A stretch of 64,000 nucleotides of DNA from Cyrtodaria siliqua (lineage: Eukaryota > Mollusca > Bivalvia > Adapedonta > Hiatellidae), in NCBI GenBank assembly GCA_037043455.1, contig JAWPHD010007106.1:1-64000 (forward strand), read 5' to 3'. How positions within the stretch are numbered: position 1 is the stretch's first letter; each line of letters starts with the position of its first letter. Under the pieces are notes generated by a model. The model did not search any database and had not been told where the DNA came from. It saw only the letters and a list, made by a program, of their open reading frames with translations. Position numbers and translations under genes: made by a program. Below are positions 10,497 to 20,832 of this stretch, piece after piece.

Positions 10497-11012
10497 AAAT
10501 GAAGGCCCTATCGTCTTAACAAGGCAAAATATAGCATTTTTAAGTAAATCAAGGGCCATAACTCCACTGTTACTGGTTCGATCTGGCTGGTGTTCAAACT
10601 TGTCCGAGCTTTCATTGATTATAACAATATGGTAAAGTTTAGTAAAGATCGGAAAGAAAAATGAAGGCCCTATCGTCTTAACGAGGCAAAATATAGCATT
10701 TTTAACTAAATCAAGGGCCATAACTCTGCTGTTACTGGTCCAATCTGGCTGTTTTTTAAATTTGTCTAAGCTGTCCTTGACATTAACAATCTGGTAAAGT
10801 TTGGTAAAGATCGCATGAAGAATGAAAGCCCTATCGTCTTAACAAGCCAAAATATAGCATTTTTAACTAAATCAAAGGCCATAACTCCGCTGTTACTGGT
10901 CCGATCTAGCTGGTTTTCAAACTTGTCTAAGCTTTCATTAATATTAGCAATCTGGTAAAGTTTGGTAAAGATCGGATAAAAAATGAAGGCCCTATCATCT
11001 TAACGAGACAAA
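10497..11012. repeat. 161-bp tandem repeat, about 3 copies
   Basis: GAAGGCCCTATCGTCTTAAC-type starts lie at 10501, 10663, 10824 and 10985 (periods 162, 161, 161). Each unit also holds AAAATATAGCATTTTTAA, TCAAGGGCCATAACTC, a GTTACTGGTCCGATC segment and GGTAAAGTTTGGTAAAGATC. Units differ by a few substitutions. The array lies immediately upstream of the minus-strand exon at 9859-10404. Confidence 0.9.
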
Positions 11013-11900
11013 AGTCAACCTTAAGGTAGCCTTTATATGAAGGATGAGCCTCCCAGGTAATATCGGCCACCAATTTGCTGGTAGCAATATCGTCATCATC
11101 GCGGCACAAGAGATCACAATTTTTTCTCTCTTTTTCTTCAGGGAAAAAAAGGTTAGGGTGGGGACAAAATATAGGGTCGGTCGGGAACCTGAAACACAAC
11201 TTTTTTTTTCCTGGCCTAAGAGTCAATAAGTGTAAATTGCTGAACAATTGTCACGTCTCAAATCACTATATGTATCTAGCAATAGAAGCGCGAATATGGT
11301 ATAGGCGGGTTTTTCTTTCATAAAAGAGCTGACGTGAGTGAAAGACTTCCTTATACATGTAATCGAACCCAGCAGTTAAATTATGGATTTATTATTATAA
11401 ACTTTTAATTCTGTTTGTTTAAGATTTTAATCTAAATGTTAATCAAGGTCACAGTTAGTTATTTTTGTTGTCCCGACACCCTTTTTACCTGCAATAATAG
11501 AGGCCGATCTTCGGCTACTTCACAATTGAAAAAACGAAAAAACAAAAACAATTTTGAGGGAAAAATTCACAATTTGCATGAGAAATTGCAACAACTAAAG
11601 GTGTTTTTTAGCGAAGTAGCGAAATTTACTACCTATTTATCGTCATGTTTGTTTAAATTCCCAAATGTAAAATAAAAATTCTCAAACTGAAGGAAATCAT
11701 TAATAGCCGATTCCGATGGAAAGATCGCAAGCGTGTTATTTGTTATAAATACGGCGTTGCGCCCTCTTACGGCGAAAATGGCTGATCAAACAGAAAGTGT
11801 AACAATGTTATTAATAAGCCAGAGATGCTCTGTTTAAGGGCCGTCAGTCTGGTGATCATTGGTAAGTCCTGAGTGCCTACTAATTAAGTGGCGTATCCGC
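11013..11900. other. Non-coding; scraps of dispersed repeats
   Basis: Around 11140-11215 is a GGGTCGGTCGGG-containing, poly-T-bounded fragment related by its core to the MITE at 13728-14174. Around 11755-11850, GCGCCCTCTTACGGCGAAAATGGC and following words resemble 28958-29060. No gene was recognised. Confidence 0.4.
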
Positions 11901-11934
11901 AAGTGTGAGCGTGTGTAAATTGGATGCTCGCTTC

Positions 11935-12675
11935 ATAAAGAGAGTAGACAAAGATGGCCGCTGACAGCCATGTTTAACATCGCATCAAAACGATTTTTGA
12001 CAAGGACCAACACCATGTCATGCTGATAATTTTTGAAAAAATCCCATATCAATATCACTTTAATATAGTTTTCAAGAAGTACTCGCTACAAACTTGTTTT
12101 GTTTTTTAATATATTTTTAGCTGTGGCGGCCATCTTGAATTTTCGACCAACCTGAAATGTTGCTAGGATCATTTAGACATCAAGAGCAACATTTCTGTGA
12201 AGTTTCATGGAAATCCGTCAAGTAGTTTCAGAGGAGTAGTCGCTACAAGTTTTTACTAAATAACTCTATGTAAACAAAGATGGCTGCTGGCTAACGTCGA
12301 ATCAAAACGATTTTCGACATGGACCAACATCATGTCATTCTGATCATTTTAGAAAAAGTCCCATATCAATATCACTTAGAGTTTTCAAGAAATAGTCGCT
12401 ACAAACTTGTTTCTTAAAAATCTATTTTTAGATTTGGTGGCCATCTTGGATTTCACATCAACATGAATTTTTGCTAAGATCAACTAGGCTTCATGTAAAG
12501 ATTCATGAAAATCCATTCAGTGGAGTAACCGATACAAAAAAAGTTTACGGACGGACAGACGGACGACGGACACTGCACCATCGCATAAGGTCTGCTGATC
12601 AGTCGATAAATAATGAAGGGCCTAGTGTTCACAAGGCAAAAGTTAATGGACGGACGGACGACGGACAACTCGCCA
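11935..12675. repeat. ~320-bp dimeric repeat family, first block
   Basis: About two units of the family that recurs at 23640-25880 and 26940-28030. Typical words are GATGGCCGCTGACAGCCATG, CCAACACCATGTCATGCTG, TCCCATATCAATATCACTT, GTAGTCGCTACAA and GGCGGCCATCTTGAATTTC. The block ends in a GGACGGACAGACGGACGACG tract (12549-12568), then a second similar tract near 12650. This fixed 3' end suggests an element whose body is itself tandem. Confidence 0.85.
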
Positions 12676-12684
12676 TCCTAAAAA

Positions 12685-12885
12685 TTAATTTGGCTAAACA
12701 AAAATTCATTTGGCTAAACAACACAAAAACTTATTTGGCTAAACAAAAATTCATTTGGCTAAACAAAAACTAATTCGGCTAAACAAAAACTAATTTGGCT
12801 AATCAAAAAATACTTTGGCTAAGCAAAAATTCATTTGGCTAAACAAAAACTCATTTGGCTAAACAAAATATAGGCAGTTTAGTCA
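12685..12885. repeat. ~20-bp minisatellite
   Basis: About nine copies of TTTGGCTAAACAAAAATTCA with variation at the last bases (ATTCAT, ACTAAT, ACTTAT). It directly follows the second GGACGG tract. Confidence 0.85.
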
Positions 12886-13727
12886 ATGTGGCTAAAACAA
12901 TTTTAGTCCAATGAATAGCCCAGCCAGTAGAGCTAATAACGGGATGCCGTGAGATTTTCAAAAATCAAGATTTCCATATGTACCATTAAATTATAAAAAG
13001 AACACTATTAAATAATATTTAAATTCATTAAATTACCAGTAATGGTTCCTTAAAACCCCTGCCCATCAAGGTTTTTAAATAACCAACAAGCTCAGACAGA
13101 CTATCTAAAATTCTTTTTTATAGTATGGTGTACTTAAGTGACCCTGACAATTTCACTGAACATACGACAAGTATATTTATAATAATGAATAGGGGTAGGA
13201 CCCCCAATTCATGTTCATTTTGCCATTTTTTTTATCATGCTCATTCAAGGTTTTCTTCACGACGCCACATATGCAAAAATTGAAACGTGGCTCCATCATA
13301 AATGGAGTGTCTACAATCGAAATGTATCAGAATACATGTATGCCAGTATTGTATAGAAAATCTCGAATATTTACATACTGCTTTGTTTTAACCATCTTGT
13401 GATTGCCTAATGTTTTTGATTCTGAGACGCAATTTCCTGCTTTCTGGGGTCCAAAATGACATAATACTTACTCAAACACTTACTGTAAAAGCGGAATTCA
13501 AAATTGGGACAGTCTCGCCAGAATCAAGTATGGACTATCATGATGAGTAAACTTGAAATTTCAACATAACTGAAAGCTGGCGATAATCCTAGTTACGAAG
13601 TCGACGTTACGAATCAAACTTATCAACCGGCCACTCAAACATTTTCATATTGTCGGCCATTGTGGGTTATAACATCAGACGAGAATCTCGTGAGACTCTC
13701 ATTCTGTACTACGTTTTCCAAATAATG
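12886..13727. other. No gene or repeat recognised
   Basis: AT-rich sequence without recognisable protein homology. A 63-codon plus-strand frame at 13211 and a minus-strand frame at 13635 resemble no family. Confidence 0.4.
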
Positions 13728-14174
13728 CCAAATAAAATTATACCTGAGTTTACTGTAACCCGACCGACCCTCTGAAAACACCCCCGACTCCATTTTTTTT
13801 TTTTTTGGAAAAATAATTATGTTCACGCGATCACGGCCGACTCATGTACTCATTGTTCTGTTGTTGGAACTGACTCTCTTCCGGACATGCAAAAAATAAA
13901 TTAAGCTGTTTTACCCCTTTGCAATAATTGCAAGTGATTGGGAAAAGAGCCAGTTGTTGCCATGCCTTTTAGGAAACAATAACACATACACAATTTCATT
14001 TTGTTATCTATTGTAGTTTTTAAAATACCACATTTTCCCATTTTTATCAAAGCTCATCACCACCTTAAATGTAACATCGCCAAAAAATAAAATAAAAAAA
14101 TAAAATGCCTACCTAACTTCCTACCCTATTTTTTTCAGCAATGTTACAGTAAACACAGGTATAATTTTATTTGG
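13728..14174. mobile_element. 447-bp MITE with 32-bp terminal inverted repeats
   Basis: CCAAATAAAATTATACCTG at 13728 continues to GTTTACTGTAAC. The inverted copy occupies 14143-14174 with one mismatch in 32. Inside are CCGACCGACCCTC and a T20 run (13787-13806). I could not define the target duplication, so the superfamily is open. Fragments of a similar core occur at 11140-11215. Confidence 0.8.
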
Positions 14175-14463
14175 CCTAAGGAGCGTATTTCTATATTTGG
14201 AAATGTGTTTACATTTCGCGGGAAATGATAAAATCAACTGTATTGGGGGTAATCTGAAATAAACTTTGATCTGTACAATAAAACTTCTGAAAATACACAA
14301 GAACGTTGATTTATAATATTACTCGGGTAAGACCAGTATTTTTTTAAAACTTGTATTGGGATTATTGGGAATAAAACACAAAGAATACTCATGTAACTGT
14401 TTACAGGATTTTGTAAACGTTTAGGACCAGAATAGTACAAGTAAACGCGTACATGTGTAAACG

Positions 14464-14738
14464 TTTCAGCCTTAGTCAAGAGTATGAAAAAAGTTGGGTC
14501 CCAGCCTAAAAAATATAGGGTTTCAGAAATTAAAACCAGATTGATAATTTCCACTTTTCAGCCTTAGTCAAGAGTATGAAAAAAGTTGGGTCCCAGCCTA
14601 AAAAATATAGGGTTTCAGAAATTAAAACCAGATTGATAATTTCCACGTTTCAGCCTTAGTCAAGAGTATGAAAAAAGTTGGGTCCCAGCCTAAAAAATAT
14701 AGGGTTTCAGAAATTAAAACCAGATTGATAATTTCCAC
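14464..14738 (+). repeat. Three near-identical 92-bp tandem copies
   Basis: TTCAGCCTTAGTCAAGAGTA starts at 14465, 14557 and 14649, an exact 92-bp period. By eye the copies differ at about one base (ACTTTT versus ACGTTT at the join). The lack of divergence points to recent duplication or an assembly artefact. Confidence 0.9.
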
Positions 14739-14984
14739 GTTTGTCTGCTGTAATATGTGATAAAGATTTCCAAGAGTGAAGCTTGTTTGTTTTAATATTG
14801 TTTTATTTTATTTTATTTTTTATTGTAAATTTTAATAAGGCACTCCAACAATGCCACATACTGAGTAAGAATCGCATGATGGAAACCAGTGCAACTCAAA
14901 CACACTGAATATCATACTCTGTGTTAATGCTATCAAGTTTATCATACTTGACAACAATTCAAAACTAAATCAAAATTAATGAGT

Positions 14985-15450
14985 TACGAGTTAGTCGAGG
15001 TGCGCGGTATTACTGGTCAACACCGGTATTTAGCTTAGGCGGTATGCACAGCGGTATGTTTGAGTCCAAACCGGTACTCCGGCTCTTTCCGTGAGAAATA
15101 TACGGAAATTATCGAAGAAAAAGTACGTTTTATTTCTCTAATTCACGTTTGTTTGCTGCTTCATTGGGAATATAACACATTTATTCAAACAATTAAAGAT
15201 ATAGCTATAGACATTACAAATAAGTAAATATAAACAATTAAAGATAACAGCAAACTGAAAAGTGGTAAGTTTATGATTCTTATGGCTACTTATGGAGCTA
15301 ATAGAATAGTCCTATGTTATCCTGCAATATATGAATTCATGTTTTTACAGCTACAAACTTTACACGGTATATCGCGGTACGTACCACAGTATTTGCTAAA
15401 CAAACGCCGTGTACCGCCACTTTATTTTTCAATGTACCCAACTCTATGAG
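14985..15450. mobile_element. Possible hAT-like MITE with CGGTAT/TACCG palindromic interior
   Basis: CGGTAT and TACCG words are dense near both ends (15008-15080 and 15365-15420). The outer sequences (TACGAGTT... and ...CAACTCTA) are weak inverted matches. TGAGT lies on both sides. I regard the ends as uncertain. Confidence 0.4.
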
Positions 15451-15632
15451 TTAGATCTCATTTATTTTCATTTAGTTTTGAAATGTTTATCTACATGTAC
15501 ATGTTATTTAACAAGTGTTACAGCAATGTCAACATTAAAGTGGTTGACTGAGCATGTTTTTTTTATTTATTTCTAAATTACACTCATTTATGTACTTAAA
15601 CATGGCCCAGTAGAACCGCAAATGGACCATTA

Positions 15633-15893
15633 AGGTTGCAGAAAACTAAATACTTTCCCATAGACTTCCTGTGGCACCTGTCAGCTAATATCTGAAGAAT
15701 TATACACTAGATTTTCTTTAAATTACCTTATTTCATAGATATTTCCATCACAAAGCCTTTGAAAGTGATAAAAAGACAACATTTCCAGCTCAACCTCTCT
15801 GCACATGTCTGTGTTTACAAACACTATTGAATCCGCACTGAATATTGACATGCAATTTCAATGGATGTTAAATTTTCAAAAACATAAAAAATT
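15633..15893. repeat. ~260-bp direct repeat, left copy
   Basis: From TTGCAGAAAACTAAATAC to the AAATTTTCAAAAACAT words this is almost identical to 19963-20218 in the same orientation. The copy at 19963 overlaps the minus-strand endonuclease-like frame; here the sequence beyond 15633 is different, so that coding part is missing. Confidence 0.9.
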
Positions 15894-15968
15894 TTTTTTT
15901 TATTTAATTTAATGATTCCTGCAAATTCCCTATATTCTTGTTTGATTTTATACATCAGAGTGTTTTAT

Positions 15969-16025
15969 TCACTTGAAAATATATATATATGTCAAAATGA
16001 TATAAATATTTATATTTTCAAGTGA
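15969..16025. repeat. Perfect 15-bp inverted repeat
   Basis: TCACTTGAAAATATA (15969-15983) and its exact reverse complement (16011-16025) are separated by 27 AT-rich bases. Confidence 0.9.
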
Positions 16026-16679
16026 TTTTCTAAAGTACCCCCCCCTCCTTATTGAGTATATATGGAAAATCATTGGATTAAGGGTTAAAAGAAACCAATC
16101 CAATACAATTAGAACATGAAAATAACAAAAAAAGTCAAGTTTATTAATCTATTTATCAACACAAACAGATAATTGCCATGATTATGAAGGCAATTACTAC
16201 AGTTGCCAGCAGGGCATGTGCACGCCAAAACGTCATGTGGCGTCATGGTTTTGTTTGTTGATGTGACGTCCCATTGCAATGTTGATGACATCATTAAGTG
16301 TCTTTGTACGCCAAATGGAAATGAACATAAACAAGATAAGCATGTGTTGTGTGCTCCTAGGTTGCAGTATAAACAAGATTAGCAACATAATAGACAGTCT
16401 CAATAGAGGATTCCTAATAATGACTTTTAAAAAAATAATTTTTGACTCTGCAACCTTACATAAGTTTGAAAAAGGAAGAGTGCCTTACAATAAGGGAACT
16501 TCATTGCAAAGAAGCCCCGAAAATGTGCGATCAAATTATGTGCGCTTAAGCAGGGACATTATTGAAAATGTAAAAAAAAACGAACTTCCAGACAACCCCA
16601 ATAAATTTCTACGCCCAAAGAAGGACCCTCAGCCCGACGTATTCGAAAGTGCAGAGACCAATGCAAAGTAAGCAATTAA

Positions 16680-16791
16680 TATTATCATTATTATTATTAT
16701 CATTATTATTTTTATTATCTTTATTATCATGATCTTTGTTATAGAATTATCTCCATTATCTTTTGTATCTTCATCATCATCACCATCATAA

Positions 16792-16837
<46 letters not shown>

Positions 16838-17012
16838 CATCTTGCTTACTATGAATATTATTTTCATTATCATCTTTTATTACTTATCATTATTATCATC
16901 ATTATTATCATCATTATTTTTAATCATCATCATCATCATCACCATCATCTTCTTCCTTTATTGTATTATTATTATTATTATTATTATTAATAGTATTATT
17001 AATATTATTATT
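16680..17012. repeat. ATT/ATC trinucleotide microsatellite in the intron
   Basis: Long runs of ATT with interspersed ATC/CATCAT units fill most of the 420-bp intron. Apparent poly-Tyr/His/Ile frames across it are products of the repeat. Confidence 0.95.
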
Positions 17013-17123
17013 TTACCCTTGCATGTTATGAGTCGTACCATTATGTACCTATTTTATAGTTCGCAAAATATTTTTGTATCACTTCAGGTCTGAGAACGAA
17101 ACGTACAGGATTGTAAATGTTCA

Positions 17124-17579
17124 GGTCTCACACCACAATTAATTTTCCCATAGGGTTACTGTACAGCCTTTTCCAACATCTGAGCTTCAAAGCAGGGCAG
17201 CAGACATTGTTGTTGGTTTAATATCTTCAGTATAGCCAAGACCAGTAATTTAAAACAATAAAATACATAAGTTAGCCAGTTTGGGGTTTTTTCTCGCTCA
17301 TGTTTTGTGAACCCTATGGAAAATACAAAATCCATACACTATCTAGCTGAAAATGTGGTGCTTCGGTCAAACAATTCTGAAATTTGAATGAAACCTAATA
17401 TCAACATGGGATTTTCTGTATCATCTGTCTTTTACACTGCAGATGTATGCTAAAGCAAAGAAAAAACTATTTTTCAAATTAAAAATTGCCTAAAATTGAG
17501 AAAAAATAGAATTATTTTCTGTTTTCCTTTTGTCTCTAGTTCCGTGAGCTTTCAGGGGAGATAATAGAGGTGTGAGACC
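17124..17579. mobile_element. 456-bp TTAA MITE inside the transposase exon
   Basis: Ends are GGTCTCACACC and GGTGTGAGACC (11 bp, perfect inverted match). Flanks are TTCA (17120-17123) and TTAA (17580-17583), read as a TTAA target duplication with one mutation. Deleting the element and one flank joins AAT GTT AAG AAA AAT GCT (N V K K N A) in the reading frame shared by both sides. No coding capacity. Confidence 0.75.
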
Positions 17580-18620
17580 TTAAGAAAAATGCTGAAATGT
17601 GGAACCAGGTCTTCCGCGACCACGGGAAGTTCTCTCAAGCCTGTCAAGGGTTCCTGAGTTGAAACCTGGCAGCGGAGCAGAGGCGGGGACTTGGCTGGAG
17701 AGAACAGGCCATATGTGATATATGTGCATATAAATCAAGACATGCATAATCTGTTTGAAGAAATACTCACCGTCGGTCGCGGGAGACGTACAACTGCAAT
17801 AAACCGGGGCCTACAAGTGGGGCTGACTCAAATGCCAATCGCAGCTACTAGCTTTGCTAAGCTGTGCTGTAGCATTAACCTCCCTCCGCCATCGTGTGCT
17901 GGAATGCAGAAGACCGCGACTGAAGTTTGCAAGATAATTGAAGAAACTAACATAAATGATATGAAGCAAAGGCGAAATCAATTAAAGGAAATAAATACAA
18001 TGCGAGGGGCACCTCTGAATATAATAAACGCGCAATGTGATGGCGTTTATAACAATGGCATATACTCGGGTATAGGAAAGACGCCATTTCAGCCTGCAAC
18101 ACAGACTACATACCTTGTTGCGGAGAATTTGACAGATACAAATCAAATAATTGCTGTAGCCACCAAAAATAAATTATGCAGCAATCGTAAACATAAATTA
18201 GATTCACTTCCAGGCCATCACATGGGAGAATGTTCAGCAAACATTCCAATGACAACTAATATTGGCAATGAAGAGAAATGAGCCATGGAATGCTTTACTG
18301 ATCTCTCAAGTGATGGCCTGGAATTGGAATATATAACCACAGATCCCGACTCGTCCGCTTATAGGGCAGCAGTTAGATTATTTAACAGCGGTGCCACTAA
18401 CACTGAACCCAAGTCTATACTTGATACGAGGCATGTATCCCAGAATCACAGGAAGTTTGTGCAAAACTAATCAGAGTTAAACTCTTTGATGCCAGCCAGT
18501 TATAAACTGGAAAAACAAAATCTTCAAAACAATTTCGCAAACGACCTCTCACAAAGATGTCAAGCTGAATTTGAGCAGGCGATGAAAACGCATGCTGGTG
18601 ACTTTGCCAAAACCAGGCCT

Positions 18621-18861
18621 TGAATTCACCAACCATTCTTGAGAATATTCTTAGACTTAAGCCCAAGTATGCAAATTTTCAATCACAAATATGTCTATAA
18701 GTTTAAAGTATAAACATTCATAACAAGCTGCTATGTATACATATGATTAATACTAATAAATAGCAACTTCATTCGTTTGTTTATCTTTAAAGGTCATGGG
18801 AATATATATGAAGGAAATTTGAGTATTTGAGCTCAAGTCTGAAGAATGGTTGGTGAATTCA
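18621..18861. mobile_element. 241-bp MITE inside the transposase exon
   Basis: TGAATTCACCAACCATTCTT (18621-18640) is matched perfectly by the inverted 18842-18861. Inner sequence AGACTT(A/G)AGC is also shared after a short indel. AGGCCT flanks both sides (18615-18620, 18862-18867). Because AGGCCT is its own reverse complement, it could be target duplication or the outermost TIR. Family unknown. Confidence 0.85.
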
Positions 18862-19658
18862 AGGCCTGAGGTCTGTTTTAAGTTATGCCTGTGATTCTGT
18901 GGTACATTGCTACCATGGCAACCATGAACATTGTGCTCGATATTCCTTTGTTTGCATGCATGACAGTACTGCCACATGGCTACAGAAAAGCACTTATCTA
19001 CAACCCAGTTTCAAATTATTTCCCTCCCCCGAAAGCGAAAGTCTAGTTAGAAAATGTGTAAATTATCGACTCGGCTCCAGTATGCTTGAAAAAAACAAAT
19101 TAAATTCAAACACGCAAAAGGTAGAAGGCAGTAATCGTAGTCAGAGGCGATCTTTACCCAAAAATGTAACATTCTCCAAGAATGTCATCGGGCGGGCGCA
19201 CAGTTCTGTTCATGCAGTTAATAATGGTCCGGGTGAATCAATCTACAAACTATGCAACGCGGTGGGTAGCCCTATAAAATGTGGTTCTAGTGTCGCGCAT
19301 GCTCTTAAAGTCACACAAATAGCTAATATTAAAGACAAGATTTATAAAAAGTCAAAACAATACAAAGCAAACAGAAGTAGAACTAAGAAAGAAATGTACA
19401 AGCTGTATCGAGAATCCAGGAAGAAATAAAAAAAAAAAAAAATTCTCCTTCCTGTAAAACTCGAGGAAAAAAATAACTCGTGAACACAACTATGCAAAAT
19501 TAGGTAAATAAGGCGACACTGAATTAATTTCAGTCGGTCAATACTTTAATTATAAGTAGCATTTTTATATCACGCCTACCTCTATTAAATTCCACGGTTC
19601 AAATAAGGCAGTGTTGTACATGTAATTTCAAACAGCGCTTTTGCTGCTTACAAGCCAT

Positions 19659-19991
19659 TCATTGGTGATTCATTTCATCCCTCATGATCCTCTGGGCAGC
19701 CATGAAGGCCACACGATGAACACCCTCAATGGTGTGTGCCCCATTTGGCCATGAAACCCTGATTTGCCCATAGTTCCTGCTGGAGGCCCCTGTCCAGACA
19801 ATACAACTGTACATGCCTTGATTAAATAAGGCTTTTTTGCCATACAGATGCAGATTTACCCTTCCCCAAAATTGTTCCAAACTCAATTCCATAATAAATA
19901 TGTACAGCATTAAAGACTTGCAGGACAGCATGTGATACAGGGAATTCCCAGGGAAGTCCTTTAGGTTGCAGAAAACTAAATACTTTCCCAT
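19659..19991 (-). pseudogene. Fragment like the zinc-binding loop of His-Me homing endonucleases
   Basis: A minus-strand 110-codon frame contains CIVWTGASSRNYGQIRV and VHRVAF. This matches the C-x-x-W-T-G...Y-G-x-I/R...H-R-x-A pattern of the zf-His_Me_endon (zinc-binding loop of homing endonuclease) domain, which occurs in many marine-invertebrate predicted proteins. The usual downstream SHLCHN...NPxHL segment is absent; the frame ends after MRDEMNHQ. Upstream, an alternative overlapping frame (SFLQPKGLPWEFPVSHAVLQ) also looks protein-like, so a frameshift near 19830 is likely. The 5' part lies in the direct repeat copied at 15633-15893. I infer a truncated mobile-element or orphan gene. Confidence 0.5.
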
Positions 19992-20218
19992 AGACTTCCT
20001 GTGGCACCTGTCAGCTAATATCTGAAGAATTATACACTAGATTTTCTTTAAATTACCTTATTTCATAGATATTTCCATCACAAAGCCTTTGAAAGTGTGA
20101 AAAAGACAACATTTCCAGCTCAACCTCTCTGCACATGTCTGTGTTTACAAACACTATTGAATCCGCACTGAATATTGACATGCAATTTCAATGGATGTTA
20201 AATTTTCAAAAACATGAA
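19963..20218. repeat. ~260-bp direct repeat, right copy
   Basis: Near-identical to 15633-15893 (differences include GTGTGA versus GTGATA near 20097). Similarity fades after AAAAACAT, with a weaker TTAATGAT match beyond. The two copies bracket the transposase pseudogene at a 4.33-kb offset. Confidence 0.9.
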
Positions 20219-20240
20219 AAAATATTTTAATGATCCTAGC

Positions 20241-20560
20241 TGATGGGGATTATTTTACCTATAGTTTATCCTTCCTGAAAAATGCATATTGAATATTTAG
20301 AAGTTATATCTGCTGACCTCTGTGAACTTTCACTTCTGTACTGAATCGTACACAACAAAAGGCGGGGCTGACCCAGGCTATATTTAGCTGTACGCAGCCT
20401 TAAATCTCAAGCATATGGGGCCATAATGGCACATATAGCCGATTGGCTATCCTATTCAGTGCTGCGCCATATTTTTGTTCTCGAACATTTATAATAGATT
20501 AAAAGTGTATCCAATCTACATAATTCATGATTTCATCTTGAAGCCATGCCTCATTACATC
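20241..20560. other. No gene recognised
   Basis: Slightly more GC-rich than its flanks, with AGGCGGGGCTGACCC near 20361. Nothing assignable. Confidence 0.35.
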
Positions 20561-20832
20561 GAACTAGTTAGTGATGTACCGATTAATCGATTGTAACCAA
20601 TCATCGGTTACTTAGGCATCTGATTCTGATGATCGATAATGAAAGTCTAAAATCGATCATCGGTTAAATGTCAAAATAAAAATAAACGTAGTATCCAGGA
20701 GACAACACTTGTGAAAATGAGCATACTCGTATATACACGAATGAACACATTTATATTAATAAGAATTATTTTGCTGATAAAATGAGAATAGTGTAAAAAA
20801 ACAAGACAGGAAAAAATACATGATTATAATCC

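Larger units (their letters stand above)
16279..19429 (+). pseudogene. Mutator-like transposase pseudogene
   Basis: Related to the Mutator-like transposase domain proteins widespread in bivalve predicted proteomes. Exon 1 (to 16667) encodes KFEKGRVPYNKG and ends at a GTAAGC donor. The 420-bp intron holds an ATT microsatellite. The acceptor (TCACTTCAG, 17087) keeps phase into SENETYRIVNV, then WNQVFRDHGKFSQ, a GLGWREQAICDICAYKS zinc-binding stretch (shifted frame), INRGLQVGLTQMPIA, MKQRRNQLKEINTMRGAP, CDGVYNNGIYSGIGKTPFQ, TTDPDSSAYRAA (likely catalytic aspartate), LDTRHVSQNHRK, CYHGNHEHC, CVNYRLG and AHSSVHAVNNGPG near the C-terminus (18899-19429). Damage: TTAA MITE at 17124-17579, frameshifts near 17665 and 17740, stops at 18279 (TGA) and 18468 (TAA), and a MITE at 18621-18861 plus a one-base slip. 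The C-terminal 176 codons are still open. It cannot make active enzyme. Confidence 0.9.

Noticed and set aside
14985..15450. Firm call of a hAT element with an 8-bp target duplication
   Set aside because: Several alignments of the ends are possible and none gives both good TIRs and a clean duplication; kept only as a low-confidence feature.
16763..17093. Poly-Tyr/His/Ile frames
   Set aside because: ATT/ATC microsatellite within the intron of the transposase pseudogene.
17520..17580. A good splice acceptor (TTTTGTCTCTAG) with FRELSGEIIEV as a third transposase exon
   Set aside because: The segment lies inside the TTAA MITE, and deleting the MITE already joins the coding flanks in frame.
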